Origin: CAZAQS01 sp964486825
GTDB lineage: Bacteria > Chloroflexota > Anaerolineae > Anaerolineales > UBA4823
Assembly: GCA_964486825.1 (NCBI GenBank)
Contig: CAZAQS010000003.1
Span: forward strand, 3,253 to 67,252
Length of the DNA stretch: 64,000 nucleotides
Reading direction: 5' to 3'
Position numbers and translations under genes: made by a program. A model generated the notes under the pieces. The model had not been told where the DNA came from and made no database searches. It saw only the letters and a list, made by a program, of their open reading frames with translations. This document shows, one piece after another, positions 45,791-55,310 of the stretch (position 1 is the first letter of the stretch; every line of letters begins with the position of its first letter).

Positions 45791-46783
45791 ATGTTCGATA
45801 TCTACAGCCCTGAAGCCAAGTTTGCCATCGAGAGTGTTCGCCAGGCCTCCTATTTGGTTCGCCAGGTGCAGGCAGAGCTGGTCTCTGTTGCGCTCTCCAA
45901 AACAGATCTCTCTCCCGTCACTGTCGGCGACTTTGCCGCCCAGGCGCTGGTTGGGTTCATGCTGGACAAATACTTTCCGGAGGATGTACTGGTAGCAGAA
46001 GAGGATTCGGCTTCCTTGTGCAGTCCGGGCCAGGAGAAGCTGCTCGAACGGGTGGCGGGTTACGTGGGGCGATTCGTGAACGGCGCCCGGCCCGAGCAGG
46101 TGTGTAACTGGATCGACCGGGGCGGGGGAAACCCCACCCGCCGGTTCTGGACTCTCGACCCGATCGATGGCACCAAGGGCTACCTGCGCGGCGACCAGTA
46201 TGCGATCGCCCTGGCCTTGATCGAAGACGGGCAGGTGCGCCTGGGCGTGCTGGGCTGCCCGAATTTAAGCGACGCTTACCGGCCTGATATTGGCGGGCCA
46301 GGCTCGGTGGTGATCGCGGCGCGGGGGGAAGGCGCCTGGACGACCTCGATGGCTTCTGCCCTGGAGTTTGACCGGCTGACAGTTTCCGAGCGACAGGACC
46401 CATCCCAGGCGCGTTTGCTGCGCTCCTTCGAAGCCCAGCACACCAACGTCCGGCACGTGGACCAGCTGGTAGAAAGCCTGGCCATCCAGGCCAAGCCGGT
46501 CCTGATGGACAGCCAGGCCAAGTATGCCATCCTGGCGTCTGGCAAGGCGGACGTCCTGATCCGGCTGGTACCTTTCGAGAGGCCCGATTACCGGGAGAAG
46601 ATCTGGGACCTGGCGGCGGGTTCGATTGTGGTCGAGGAAGCCGGCGGGAAAGTGACCGACCTGCACGGAAAGAGGCTGGATTTTTCAGCGGGCCGCGAGA
46701 TGCTGAATAACCGCGGTGTCCTGGTCACCAACGGGCTTTTGCAAGCGGCCTTCTTGGAGGCTTTAGGGCGGGTGGAGGTATAA
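45791..46783 (+). CDS. 3'(2'),5'-bisphosphate nucleotidase / inositol-phosphatase family
   Basis: A 330-residue Mg-dependent phosphatase of the HAL2/CysQ type, removing phosphate from PAP. Motifs: AEEDSAS (Glu-Glu of the metal site), WTLDPIDGTKGYLRGDQYA, and WDLAAGSIVVEEAGGKVTD. The GTKGYLRG loop is typical of PAP phosphatases. Ribosome site GAGGAG 4 nt before the ATG. Confidence 0.9.
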   Translation: MFDIYSPEAKFAIESVRQASYLVRQVQAELVSVALSKTDLSPVTVGDFAAQALVGFMLDKYFPEDVLVAEEDSASLCSPGQEKLLERVAGYVGRFVNGARPEQVCNWIDRGGGNPTRRFWTLDPIDGTKGYLRGDQYAIALALIEDGQVRLGVLGCPNLSDAYRPDIGGPGSVVIAARGEGAWTTSMASALEFDRLTVSERQDPSQARLLRSFEAQHTNVRHVDQLVESLAIQAKPVLMDSQAKYAILASGKADVLIRLVPFERPDYREKIWDLAAGSIVVEEAGGKVTDLHGKRLDFSAGREMLNNRGVLVTNGLLQAAFLEALGRVEV

Positions 46784-46795
46784 GCAGGTCCCTGT

Positions 46796-48442
46796 ATGTC
46801 ACGCACCGATCAACTGGCCCTTGCCGTAAGCCTGCTCGCCGTCTTTGCCGCCGCCCTGGTGGCCGGCAATATCTTCGAAAATGTGCCCCACCTGGAAGAC
46901 GAGATCGCTTACGTCTGGCAAGCCCGGCTGCTGGTCGAGGGTAAGCTAACCATCCCCTCCCCCCAACACGAAAAGAGTTTCCTGGTGCCCTTTGTGGTGG
47001 ACCATAACGGCGAGCGTTTCGGCAAATACCCGCCAGGATGGCCGCTGGTGCTTTCATTGGGGGTGGCGTTGGGCACCCGCGGCCTGGTAAACCCCATCCT
47101 GGCCGGCGTGGGGGTATGGCTGACCTACCTGCTCGGCAAGCGCGTCTTCGGGCCGTTGGTTGGGTTGCTGGCTGCGGCGCTCACCCTGAGCTCACCATTC
47201 TTTTTAATCAACTCTGGCTCGCTGCTCTCCCATCCCCTGGGTCTGGTCTTGAGCGCCGGCTTCGCCCTGCTTTGGCTGGCGGCCTTCGGAGACAGGAACG
47301 CCCCTCGGCGCTGGAGCTATAGCCTGGGGGCGGCTGTATTGATGGGCTTATTGATCCTGGCGCGCCCCTTTACGGCGCTGGGCGTAGCCCTGCCGTTCGG
47401 CCTGCACGGGCTGTACCTCCTCTTTTATGGAGGTTGTACGCCTGAGCAGCGCCGGCAGACCCGCCTCCACTTGCTGGGATTCGGAGCGCTCGGCCTGGCC
47501 TTTGCTGGCCTGCACTTCCTTTGGCAGTACCGGGTCACGGGTGACCCCTTCCTGAACCCCTATACCCTTTGGTGGGAGTACGATAAGATCGGCTTTGGTC
47601 CGGGGGTGGGGGTGACCGAAGACGGGCATAGCCTGCATATCGCGCGCATCAACACGCGCTTTAGCCTGCGGGCCGCCTGGCGCGACCTGTTCGGATGGAG
47701 TAGCTACTCCTGGCTCTTTTTACCATTTGGATTGTTGGCTTGCTTGAGAAAACCCAAGGGCCTGCTGCTGGGAGTGGTCTTCCCGAGCCTGGTCCTCATC
47801 CATATCTTCTACTGGATTGGCTCGGAGCTTTTCGGCCCGCGTTATTATTACGAAGGCCTGTACAGCCTGACCCTGTTCAGCGCGCTGGGGGCGGCCTGGT
47901 TAGCCGGTTGGCGGGTCGAACCCGATCCCGAACCACAGGACTATCCTGGGGCCGTACGGCAGTCTAGCGGGGGAGTTGGGCTGCTCGACCGCCTGCGCCT
48001 GAGGCTGGCGCCGGCTTATAGCTGGTTTGCCGAGCGAGCTGCAAGCGCGGTCCACCAGCCGGCTCTTTTCAAGGTGCGCCAATACCTGGTCCCCATGGCG
48101 CTGGTCTTGCTGGTTGCTTACAACCTGGTGTATTTCTTGCCCGGCAGGTTGTGGGAGATGCACGGCTTGTATACCATCAGCCGCTCGGACCTGTACCCTT
48201 TCCTGGCCCCAGAAGCCCAGGAATTGACGCCAGCCCTGATCATCGTACACAGCGAGCGCTGGATGTCTTACGGATCCTTGCTCGAGCTGCAAGACCCGCG
48301 CTTGACGACCCCCTTTATCTTTGCCTGGTCGCGCGGCCCGATTGCCGATGAGGCCGTGGCTGCCGACTTCCCCGAGCGGAACCTCTTTCATTACTACGTG
48401 GAAGAGCCAGGCCGCTTCTACCTGGCCCCCAGGGACCCCTGA
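46796..48442 (+). CDS. Polytopic membrane glycosyltransferase-like protein (GT-C, PMT_2-like)
   Basis: A 548-residue protein with about 11 membrane helices. The first outer loop has HLEDEIAYVWQARLLVEGKL and FGKYPPGWPLVLSLG, the acidic and KYPPG features of the ArnT/PMT-like GT-C family (lipid-linked sugar donors). The last 100 residues are soluble and contain conserved Arg/Tyr. It lies 12 bp after the cysQ-like gene; the donor is unknown. Confidence 0.75.
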   Translation: MSRTDQLALAVSLLAVFAAALVAGNIFENVPHLEDEIAYVWQARLLVEGKLTIPSPQHEKSFLVPFVVDHNGERFGKYPPGWPLVLSLGVALGTRGLVNPILAGVGVWLTYLLGKRVFGPLVGLLAAALTLSSPFFLINSGSLLSHPLGLVLSAGFALLWLAAFGDRNAPRRWSYSLGAAVLMGLLILARPFTALGVALPFGLHGLYLLFYGGCTPEQRRQTRLHLLGFGALGLAFAGLHFLWQYRVTGDPFLNPYTLWWEYDKIGFGPGVGVTEDGHSLHIARINTRFSLRAAWRDLFGWSSYSWLFLPFGLLACLRKPKGLLLGVVFPSLVLIHIFYWIGSELFGPRYYYEGLYSLTLFSALGAAWLAGWRVEPDPEPQDYPGAVRQSSGGVGLLDRLRLRLAPAYSWFAERAASAVHQPALFKVRQYLVPMALVLLVAYNLVYFLPGRLWEMHGLYTISRSDLYPFLAPEAQELTPALIIVHSERWMSYGSLLELQDPRLTTPFIFAWSRGPIADEAVAADFPERNLFHYYVEEPGRFYLAPRDP

Positions 48443-48566
48443 ACAAGCCCGCCTGAGAGGGGCATCTCATTCGTAAGGCCAGCGGTCATCGCCGCGCATC
48501 AAGGCGCGCAGGTGAAGCTGTCATTTTTCTCAGCTCCTTTTGTTGAAACGTCGAACCCGAAGCCGG

Positions 48567-49085
48567 TTAATTCAAAGCCCGTGCGGCGGCCGTAAAGGCC
48601 AGCACGATGACCCCCAGGGCCAGATTCAGGTAGACTAGCCTGCGGTTGGTTTTCAGGATTGGCTCCAGGTAATCTTCCTGGTTCTGCACCTGCAGCTTGC
48701 TGCGATACAGGACGGTCCTGCGCAGCCTGGGGATGACGCCCCAGGTGATATAGGCGCTGACGGCGACCATGGCCAGGAAAAAGATATGCTTGAGCAGGAT
48801 GGCAGCAGACCACGGGTTGCTAAAGGCTAACAGGCCTTCATAATTCGGGTTGCCGCTCATCTGTACCAGGCCGGTGCCGGTCAGCAGGGCCAGGCTGAAC
48901 CAGCCAAGGATATCCAGGCGGCTCTGGATGCCTTCCAACTGGACCGAAAAAGCAGCCTGGTCCAGCTTGCGTTGGGCGATCGGCAGGATCAAGAGCGCCA
49001 GGGTGGACAGCCCGCCCACCCACACCACGGTGGCGAGCATATGGAACCAGTAAGCCAGGGTCAAGGCCCAGGTAGGAGTGCTCAT
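48567..49085 (-). CDS. CopD-like membrane protein
   Basis: A 172-residue protein with four to five helices and the HMLATVVWVGG motif near the N-terminus (heme- or copper-associated CopD/DUF2269 type). It overlaps the upstream TPR gene by 4 bp (ATGA), suggesting joint translation. Whether it is a copper-import or cytochrome protein is not clear. Confidence 0.75.
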   Translation of the reverse strand: MSTPTWALTLAYWFHMLATVVWVGGLSTLALLILPIAQRKLDQAAFSVQLEGIQSRLDILGWFSLALLTGTGLVQMSGNPNYEGLLAFSNPWSAAILLKHIFFLAMVAVSAYITWGVIPRLRRTVLYRSKLQVQNQEDYLEPILKTNRRLVYLNLALGVIVLAFTAAARALN

Positions 49086-50287
49086 CCTTCAGGAGTTGGA
49101 GAAGCCGGCGCTTCTTCCGTTGGCGCTTCCGGGGTGGCCTCCTGCGTGGGAATGGGGGTGGACTCGAGGGTGGGGACGATATCGCCCTCCAGGGTTGGGG
49201 TGGGCGTGGGAGTCTCCTCGACTGGCTCGGGCTCGGGCGGCGCGAAGCACTGTTCGTGCATGAAGGTGGCAGTTGGCTCCAGGACGGGGTCCTCCCGGAT
49301 TTCGCGGGAGGCCTGGTAGCGCTCGTAGGCCTCGCAGTACATGCCCTGGGTGGCCAGAAAATCCCCGTATTTCGCCAGGGAGATGCGGTAGCGGTCCGTG
49401 GAGGTCCATCCCGAGCCGTCCATCAGGTAGGGGGCGGTCAGGATGAGCTGTTCGAAGTATTCGACGGCTTTGCCCCAGTCGACTTCCCAGAAGCTGGCGC
49501 CCGTGACGTAGAGCTCCGACCAGGTTCGGTAGTTGCGGGCTTCAGCGTCCAGCGGTCCGAAGCGTTCTGCCAGGGCCAGGTCGTAGGTGCCGCCCTCCAG
49601 GTCAGAATTCTTGATCTTGTCAACGCCCCGGTTGCGCAGGGCGACGTATAGCATGCCGTCCACTTCGATGGGGTGCATGTCAGGGGCGTCCTTCCTGAGC
49701 TTGAGCAGGGAGTCGATGGCAGCGGACCAATCGCCGCTCACCAGGAGCTGCTTGGACTGGGTATAAAGCTCTTCGACGCTGCGCAGGTCTGGGGTGGGCG
49801 TCAGGGTGGGGGTAGGGGCAGGGGTGGATGTGGCGGTTGTGTTTTGCTCGAGCAGCACCAGGGCCAGCATCTCGGTGACGTTTGGATAGCCGGGGTCTTG
49901 CTGGATGACCCATTCGAAGCGCTGGCGGGCCAGGTCATAGCGCCTGGCTTCCATATCGGCGACTCCCATGTTGAACTGTTCTTGCACGAGCTGGGAGAGC
50001 TGGGTCGACTCGATGCGGGCGCGCTCGTACATGCCGGAGCGGTAGCCGCCAAACGCGCTCATGCCAGCGATGGTGAGCAGGGTGAGCAGGCCGACGATGA
50101 GGAAATAGATCCAGGTGCGCCGGCCCGGCCTCCCGGTTGCGGGGGCGAGGTCCCCGGCAGGCGGCTGGGGGGGTGGGCTGTCTTCTTGACCGGCCTGTGA
50201 GGCCTGTAGGGGCGCGCTGTCTTGGCTCTTCCCGCTCTCGGTTTTCAGCGGAGTGGGAAGCGTATCATCCAGGTGAGGAGTATTCAT
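49082..50287 (-). CDS. TPR membrane-anchored protein
   Basis: A 401-residue protein: N-terminal proline-rich cytoplasmic stretch, one helix at about 60-83 (WIYFLIVGLLTLLTIAGMS), tetratricopeptide-like helices, two PTPTPTLTPTP linkers and a Pro/Glu tail. The start at 50287 is chosen over an upstream in-frame codon because TATAAT (50295-50300) lies 7 nt ahead of it, implying a leaderless message. Function unknown; it resembles the two TPR proteins at 60-63 kb. Confidence 0.8.
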   Translation of the reverse strand: MNTPHLDDTLPTPLKTESGKSQDSAPLQASQAGQEDSPPPQPPAGDLAPATGRPGRRTWIYFLIVGLLTLLTIAGMSAFGGYRSGMYERARIESTQLSQLVQEQFNMGVADMEARRYDLARQRFEWVIQQDPGYPNVTEMLALVLLEQNTTATSTPAPTPTLTPTPDLRSVEELYTQSKQLLVSGDWSAAIDSLLKLRKDAPDMHPIEVDGMLYVALRNRGVDKIKNSDLEGGTYDLALAERFGPLDAEARNYRTWSELYVTGASFWEVDWGKAVEYFEQLILTAPYLMDGSGWTSTDRYRISLAKYGDFLATQGMYCEAYERYQASREIREDPVLEPTATFMHEQCFAPPEPEPVEETPTPTPTLEGDIVPTLESTPIPTQEATPEAPTEEAPASPTPEG

Positions 50288-50294
50288 GCGCCCC

Positions 50295-50300
50295 ATTATA
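50295..50300 (-). promoter_or_regulatory. -10 box of the TPR gene, leaderless start
   Basis: TATAAT on the minus strand, seven bases before the ATG at 50287. Confidence 0.6.
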
Positions 50301-50355
50301 CCAAACAGAACCCAGGGAGATTGCTTCACATCGCTCCTAGGACACTCTCTGCAAC

Positions 50356-50450
50356 TGTCACTGCGAGCCGCCTTTTGGCGAAGCAGTCTCCCGCGAAGAG
50401 GGCTGAGATTACGCCGCTATGCTTATGGCAAAGAGCGCTCGCAAGGACAG
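50356..50450. repeat. Degenerate REP-like palindromic repeat
   Basis: Sequence between the divergent TPR and thioesterase genes with outer arms CTGCGAGC / GCTCGCAA and inner arms GAAGCAGTCTC / GAGATTACGCC. The motif family GCGAAGCAATCTC is widely dispersed in bacterial genomes. A second, weaker copy is at 62910-63046. Confidence 0.6.
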
Positions 50451-50461
50451 GAGGGGGAGAG

Positions 50462-50467
50462 TATAAT
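50462..50467 (+). promoter_or_regulatory. -10 box of the thioesterase gene, leaderless start
   Basis: TATAAT seven bases before the ATG at 50475. Confidence 0.6.
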
Positions 50468-50474
50468 TTCCTGG

Positions 50475-50903
50475 ATGAGCGAGTATCACTTCTCTTATCC
50501 CATCGAGGTGCGCTACGGCGACCTGGACCCGCAGGGGCACGTCAACAACGCCAAGTACCTGACCTATATGGAGCAAGCGCGGGTAGCCTATATCCGGCGA
50601 CTGGGGGTATGGAAGGGGGACAGCTTCCTGGACATCGGCATCATCCTGGCAGATGCGCGGGTCACTTTCCGGGCCCCGATCACCTTCGGGATGCAGGTGC
50701 GGGTGGGGGTGCGGGTCTCCAGGCTGGGCAATAAGAGCTTGACGATGGAATACCGCCTGGAAAACGGCGCCGGCGGGCCAGAGCTGGCCAGCGGCGAGTC
50801 CGTTCTGGTGGCCTATGATTACCGCAGCAGCCAGACCATCCCGATCCCGGACGAATGGCGAGCCGCCATCCGGGAGCTGGAAGGCGAGCGGCTGGAAACC
50901 TGA
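50475..50903 (+). CDS. Acyl-CoA thioesterase (4HBT, hotdog fold)
   Basis: A 142-residue 4-hydroxybenzoyl-CoA thioesterase-like enzyme: VRYGDLDPQGHVNNAKYLTY carries the catalytic Asp and the Gly-His-Val-Asn pattern. It hydrolyses acyl-CoA thioesters; the acyl group is not known. The start at 50475 follows a TATAAT box 7 nt away (leaderless). An upstream in-frame extension through the repeat is not favoured. Confidence 0.9.
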   Translation: MSEYHFSYPIEVRYGDLDPQGHVNNAKYLTYMEQARVAYIRRLGVWKGDSFLDIGIILADARVTFRAPITFGMQVRVGVRVSRLGNKSLTMEYRLENGAGGPELASGESVLVAYDYRSSQTIPIPDEWRAAIRELEGERLET

Positions 50904-50929
50904 CCCTGATTTCACACCTGGAGCCCCCT

Positions 50930-51979
50930 ATGTCCCTGCCTTCGATCGACGATGCTTATCTGCTGGATTTCCTATCCCGTTTGCTCAAGACGCCCAGCCC
51001 GACCGGGTATACGCGGCGGGCGATCGCCCTGGTAGAAGGCTACCTGGAGGCCTTCCCCTTCCTGGAGATCAGCCAGACCCGCAAGGGGACCCTGGTGGCG
51101 TACTGGCCCGGGCGCAGCTCGAGTGAGCCGCGCGCCTTGACGGCGCATGTCGACACGCTGGGAGCCATGGTCAAGGAGATCAAACCCAACGGCCGCCTTA
51201 AGCTTACCAAGATCGGCGGTTTCGCCTGGAATACGGTGGAGGGCGAAGGCTGCACGATCTTTACCCGCCAGGCGGAGACGCTGCGCGGCTCGCTCCTGCC
51301 GACCAAGGCTTCCGGTCACGTGCACGGCAGCCAGGTGGGGGAGCAGAAGCGTGAGGATGAGAATATGGAGGTGCGCCTGGATATCCACACCACCTCCAGC
51401 AGCCAGACCCGCCAGCACGGCATCGAGGTGGGGGATTTCGTGGCTTTCGACCCGCGCCTGGAGATCAATAATGGCTTCATCCGTTCCCGGCACCTGGATG
51501 ACAAAGCCTGCGTGGCGTGCCTGTTAGGGGCGGTGAAGGCGCTGGCAGACGAGGGCCTCTCGCCGGTGCAGGATACCTACTTCCATATCAGCAATTATGA
51601 AGAGGTGGGGCATGGAGCTGCGGCGGGCATCCCGGAGGCGGTGGTCGAGCTGGTTTCGGTGGACATGGCGGCGGTGGGGGAGGGCCAAAGCTCGGACGAA
51701 TTCCACGCCACGCTGTGTGTGAAAGACTCGGGCGGCCCATACCACCACGACCTGAGCCAGCGTTTCCGGGACCTGGGGGACGAGTTCGGCATCCCCTATA
51801 AAGTGGACATCTACCCGTACTACGGCTCGGATGGCGAGGCCTTCTGGCGAGCCGGGGGAGATGTGGCGCTGGCCCTGATCGGTCCGGGCGTAGACGCTTC
51901 CCATAGCTACGAGCGCACCCACACGGAGGCCCTGTTGGCGACCACACAATGGATCTGCGCTTACCTGTTGCGCGAGTAA
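50930..51979 (+). CDS. M42-family metallo-aminopeptidase
   Basis: A 349-residue cytoplasmic di-metal aminopeptidase (family M42, FrvX/glutamyl aminopeptidase-like). Metal ligands appear in LTAHVDTLG, RHLDDKACVACL and NYEEVGHGAA, with ligand His in GPGVDASHSYERTH. The start MSLPSIDDAYL is preferred because the upstream ORF codons overlap the thioesterase; GGAG lies 5 nt ahead. It lies 26 bp after the thioesterase. Confidence 0.93.
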   Translation: MSLPSIDDAYLLDFLSRLLKTPSPTGYTRRAIALVEGYLEAFPFLEISQTRKGTLVAYWPGRSSSEPRALTAHVDTLGAMVKEIKPNGRLKLTKIGGFAWNTVEGEGCTIFTRQAETLRGSLLPTKASGHVHGSQVGEQKREDENMEVRLDIHTTSSSQTRQHGIEVGDFVAFDPRLEINNGFIRSRHLDDKACVACLLGAVKALADEGLSPVQDTYFHISNYEEVGHGAAAGIPEAVVELVSVDMAAVGEGQSSDEFHATLCVKDSGGPYHHDLSQRFRDLGDEFGIPYKVDIYPYYGSDGEAFWRAGGDVALALIGPGVDASHSYERTHTEALLATTQWICAYLLRE

Positions 51980-51989
51980 GGGAAGCCTG

Positions 51990-53474
51990 ATGAGCCAGAG
52001 GCCCAGCCAGAGTAGCGTAAGCGGGCAGTGGGTGGAGCGGATATGGACGGCAGCCGGCTCAGCCCTGTCTGCTCCCGGCCTGGCGAAGTGGGCCGGGAGA
52101 GCCTACCTGGTTGGGCTTTTCTTTTTGGGGATTGCCCATTGGGCCTATTTCCTCAATTACGGGCGGATCAGCTTCGATATGCACGACTGGGTCCAGGAAG
52201 GCTGGCGCTATACCTTTTTGCAGCAGGCGGTCCTGGCCCGGCAACTGCCCCTGCACGTTTCCACGCCCTTCACCAGCATCGAGCGCTTCATCGCCCGCCC
52301 GGACACGGTGCTTTCACCCCAGGTGCTGCTCTTGGGCCGCCTGGAGTTGGGGGAGTTCGTGCTGGCAAACACGCTGCTGTTGTACGGGGCGGGTTTTGTG
52401 GGGCTGCTCCTATTGAAGAAGCGCTACGGCCTGTCGCTTTTGCCGTTCACGGTGCTGTTCGCGTTGTTCAATTTCAACGGGCATATCACGGCTCATTTGG
52501 CGGTGGGCCACTCGATGTACGTGGGTTATTTCCTGCTGCCCTTCTTCGCCTACCTGGTGTTGAAGCTGTTGGAGGAGGGGCAGGCGGGCTGGGGCTGGGT
52601 GACCCAGATGGCGGTGACCCTGTTCGTCCTGTTTCTGCAAGGGGCGTTCCACCAGTTCCTTTGGTGCCTGATGTTCCTGGCATTGCTGGCGGCTTTCCGC
52701 CCGGCTTACGCCGCCCCGCTGCTGAAGGGGATGCTCTTCGGCCTGCTGCTGAGCCTGCCGCGCATCCTGCCACCGGCCCTGGAATACGCCAGCCAGGGGA
52801 TGGCTTTCATCTCCGGCTTCCCGACGGTGGCGGACCTGTTGGCAGGCCTGGTGGTGCTGAAGCATCCCGTGCAGGCCATGAGCGATCCGGCCAGCCCAAT
52901 AGGTTGGTGGGAGATCGACCATTACGTGGGCGTGGTGGGATTTGGCTTCCTTCTGTACTTTGGGCTGTATCTGACCTGGAAGGTGGGGGGCGAGCAGCGG
53001 GCGGTGCTAGGCCCGAGCGCGGCGCTGGCGCTGCTCTCGGTGGGGCATATCTATTCCCTGATCAACCGGCTGCCGCTGCCGCTGGCAGATTCCGAGCGGG
53101 TGAGCTCACGCTTCCTGATCTTGCCGCTGGTGTTCCTGATCGTGCTGGGCGCGATTCGCTTCAACTCCACCTTGCGGGAGCGGGGGAACACGGGCGGGGC
53201 GTGGACCTTGCTCAGCCTGGGCGGGCTGGCTCTCATGACCCACGATTTGCTACAGCACTCCAGGCTGTGGCGCTTCACCAATATGTACCAGCTTTTCCCG
53301 AACACGCCGGTGCAGATGCTGGTCGAGCTGGTGCAGCGCGACGACCCGCTGTATTTCCTGGCCTTGAGCGGGGGGGCCGGGGTAGCCACGCTGGCGCTGG
53401 TCTACCTGCTGGTTAAGTTGCGCCAGGAAAACGCCCCCCTGCGGACACAGGAGCAAGTCCAACGGCGGGCCTGA
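51990..53474 (+). CDS. Polytopic membrane protein (GT-C-like)
   Basis: A 494-residue protein with about 11 predicted helices (RISFDMHDWVQEGWRY outer loop near the N-terminus). It resembles the glycosyltransferase-like protein at 46.8 kb in general plan, but no clear family motif is visible. It starts 10 bp after the M42 gene. A lipid-linked sugar function is only an inference. Confidence 0.65.
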   Translation: MSQRPSQSSVSGQWVERIWTAAGSALSAPGLAKWAGRAYLVGLFFLGIAHWAYFLNYGRISFDMHDWVQEGWRYTFLQQAVLARQLPLHVSTPFTSIERFIARPDTVLSPQVLLLGRLELGEFVLANTLLLYGAGFVGLLLLKKRYGLSLLPFTVLFALFNFNGHITAHLAVGHSMYVGYFLLPFFAYLVLKLLEEGQAGWGWVTQMAVTLFVLFLQGAFHQFLWCLMFLALLAAFRPAYAAPLLKGMLFGLLLSLPRILPPALEYASQGMAFISGFPTVADLLAGLVVLKHPVQAMSDPASPIGWWEIDHYVGVVGFGFLLYFGLYLTWKVGGEQRAVLGPSAALALLSVGHIYSLINRLPLPLADSERVSSRFLILPLVFLIVLGAIRFNSTLRERGNTGGAWTLLSLGGLALMTHDLLQHSRLWRFTNMYQLFPNTPVQMLVELVQRDDPLYFLALSGGAGVATLALVYLLVKLRQENAPLRTQEQVQRRA

Positions 53475-53506
53475 TGTGACCCTACGGGGAGAAAGGAAGG
53501 TAAGCC

Positions 53507-54508
53507 ATGTTGCTAGACGCCAGTCTGCCACCTGTAGGACTGCAAGAGATCCCGGCTACCGCTCGGGCTGCGGAGGAGATGGGGTTCGAGGCGCTTTGGT
53601 CGGCGGAGACACTGCACGATCCCTTCCTGGCGGCCGCACTTGTGGGGGAGCATAGCCGCCGGATGAAGTTCGGGACAGCCGTGGCGATCGCTTTCGCCCG
53701 CAGCCCGGCTACGCTGGCGTACACGGCCTGGGACCTGGCCAGCGCCTGGCAGGGGCGCTTCATCCTGGGCCTGGGCACGCAGGTGAAGGCGCACGTTCAG
53801 CGGCGCTTTGGGATGCCGTGGCCAGACTCGCCGGTGAGCAAGCTGCGCGAGCAGATCGAGGCTCTGCGGGCTTTCTGGGGAGCGTGGCAGGATGGGACTC
53901 CGCTCAACTTCCGGGGCGAGTATTATAAACTGACGCTGATGACGCCTTTCTTCAACCCGGGACCGATCGCCCACCCGGAGATCCCGATCTATATCGCGGG
54001 GGTCAACCGGGGGTTAGCGCGGCTGGCAGGCGAGGCGACGGATGGCTTCCACGTGCACCCCTTCCACACGGCCAGGTACCTGGGGGAGGTGTTGCTGCCG
54101 GCGATCGTGGAGGGGGCCGCCCGGGCCGGGCGCGAGCGGGCCGATTTGAAGGTTTCGGCGACGGTCTTCGTGGCCACGGACGAGATGGAGCGAGAGTTCA
54201 TCCGCCAGCAGATCGCTTTCTACGCTTCGACGCCTTCCTACCGCCCGGTGATGGAGCTACACGGCTGGGAGGAGCAGGCTGCCCGGCTGTCCGAGCTGGC
54301 TGTGCGGGGAGCGTGGGGCGAGATGGCCGGGCTGGTGAGCGACGAGATGCTGGGGGCGTTCAGCGTGGTGGGAGAGGCGGCCGGTCTGGGGGAGGCGCTG
54401 CGAGAGCGGTATGGCGGGCGCCTGGATCGCCTGGCCCTGTACATCCCCTTCCTGCCGGGACAGCGGGACAGCTTCTGGAAAGGCTTGATTTCCGAATTAT
54501 CCACCTGA
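53507..54508 (+). CDS. LLM-class F420-type oxidoreductase (TIGR03617-like)
   Basis: A 333-residue luciferase-like monooxygenase superfamily protein, TIM-barrel fold. Motifs: ARAAEEMGFEALWSAET, GRFILGLGTQVKAHVQRRFG, and IPIYIAGVNRGLARLAGEATDGFHVHP. These are usual in F420- or FMN-dependent reductases. Ribosome site AAGGAAGG 5 nt before ATG. Substrate unknown; no F420 synthesis genes are nearby. Confidence 0.88.
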   Translation: MLLDASLPPVGLQEIPATARAAEEMGFEALWSAETLHDPFLAAALVGEHSRRMKFGTAVAIAFARSPATLAYTAWDLASAWQGRFILGLGTQVKAHVQRRFGMPWPDSPVSKLREQIEALRAFWGAWQDGTPLNFRGEYYKLTLMTPFFNPGPIAHPEIPIYIAGVNRGLARLAGEATDGFHVHPFHTARYLGEVLLPAIVEGAARAGRERADLKVSATVFVATDEMEREFIRQQIAFYASTPSYRPVMELHGWEEQAARLSELAVRGAWGEMAGLVSDEMLGAFSVVGEAAGLGEALRERYGGRLDRLALYIPFLPGQRDSFWKGLISELST

Positions 54509-54556
54509 GCAGAGTGGTGTAGAATAGGGAGGGGGACTGGCAGGAGGTGCAAGCCG

Positions 54557-55225
54557 ATGGGAAGGCAAATATCTTGCGAGAACGAGCGGTGGCGGATGGT
54601 GAGGGAACAGCTCATTGACCGGGATATCCGCGACCAGCGCGTGCTGGAGGCCATGGGGGCTGTGCCACGCGAGCTGTTCACGCCGCCCGAATACCGGTCG
54701 ATGGCCTACGCCGACGGCCCGCTGCCGATCGGTGAAGGGCAGACCATTTCGCAGCCGTATATCGTGGCCTTTATGACGGAGCTGTTGAAGCTGACGGGCG
54801 ACGAAAATATACTGGAAGTCGGGACCGGCTCCGGCTACCAGGCGGCCGTGCTGGCCTACCTGGCGCGCAAGGTGCATAGCGTGGAGCGCCACGAGCCGCT
54901 GGCGGAGCAGGCCGCGCAGGTTCTGCGCAGGCTGGGCCTGCTGAACGTGTCCATCCATATCGGGGATGGCTCCCTGGGCTGGCCCCCGGACAGCCCCTAC
55001 CAGGGGATCGTGGTTACGGCGGCCGCCCCACACGCCCCGCAGCCGCTGCTGGACCAGCTCGCGGACGGGGGCAGGCTGGTGGTTCCGGTGGGGAGCGCCT
55101 CGGGCCAGTACCTGGAGGTGTGGCAGCGGGAGGGGAGCGATTACAGCCACGAGGCGCTGGCGCCGGTGGCTTTCGTGCCACTGCGCGGGCAGTACGGCTG
55201 GCCGGAAGATAGCTGGGAAATCTGA
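54557..55225 (+). CDS. pcm: Protein-L-isoaspartate O-methyltransferase
   Basis: A 222-residue enzyme that repairs isoaspartyl residues using SAM. Motifs: AMGAVPRELFTPPEYR, the SAM site LEVGTGSGYQAAVLAYLA, and IVVTAAAPHAPQPLLDQLADGG. A good AGGAGG lies upstream and TAGAAT further back. The gene is convergent with RNase J and shares a long bidirectional terminator. Confidence 0.95.
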   Translation: MGRQISCENERWRMVREQLIDRDIRDQRVLEAMGAVPRELFTPPEYRSMAYADGPLPIGEGQTISQPYIVAFMTELLKLTGDENILEVGTGSGYQAAVLAYLARKVHSVERHEPLAEQAAQVLRRLGLLNVSIHIGDGSLGWPPDSPYQGIVVTAAAPHAPQPLLDQLADGGRLVVPVGSASGQYLEVWQREGSDYSHEALAPVAFVPLRGQYGWPEDSWEI

Positions 55226-55248
55226 GCCGCCGGTAGCGCTGGAAATCA

Positions 55249-55292
55249 AAATGGGCCGGCCTGTATGCATGCGCGTACAGGCCGGCCCATTT
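55249..55292. terminator. Bidirectional terminator between pcm and RNase J
   Basis: A perfect 17-bp inverted repeat (AAATGGGCCGGCCTGTA, 249-265; TACAGGCCGGCCCATTT, 276-292) with a 10-base loop and T/A tails on both sides. Confidence 0.85.
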
Positions 55293-55310
55293 GCTTTTAA
55301 AGCGATGAGA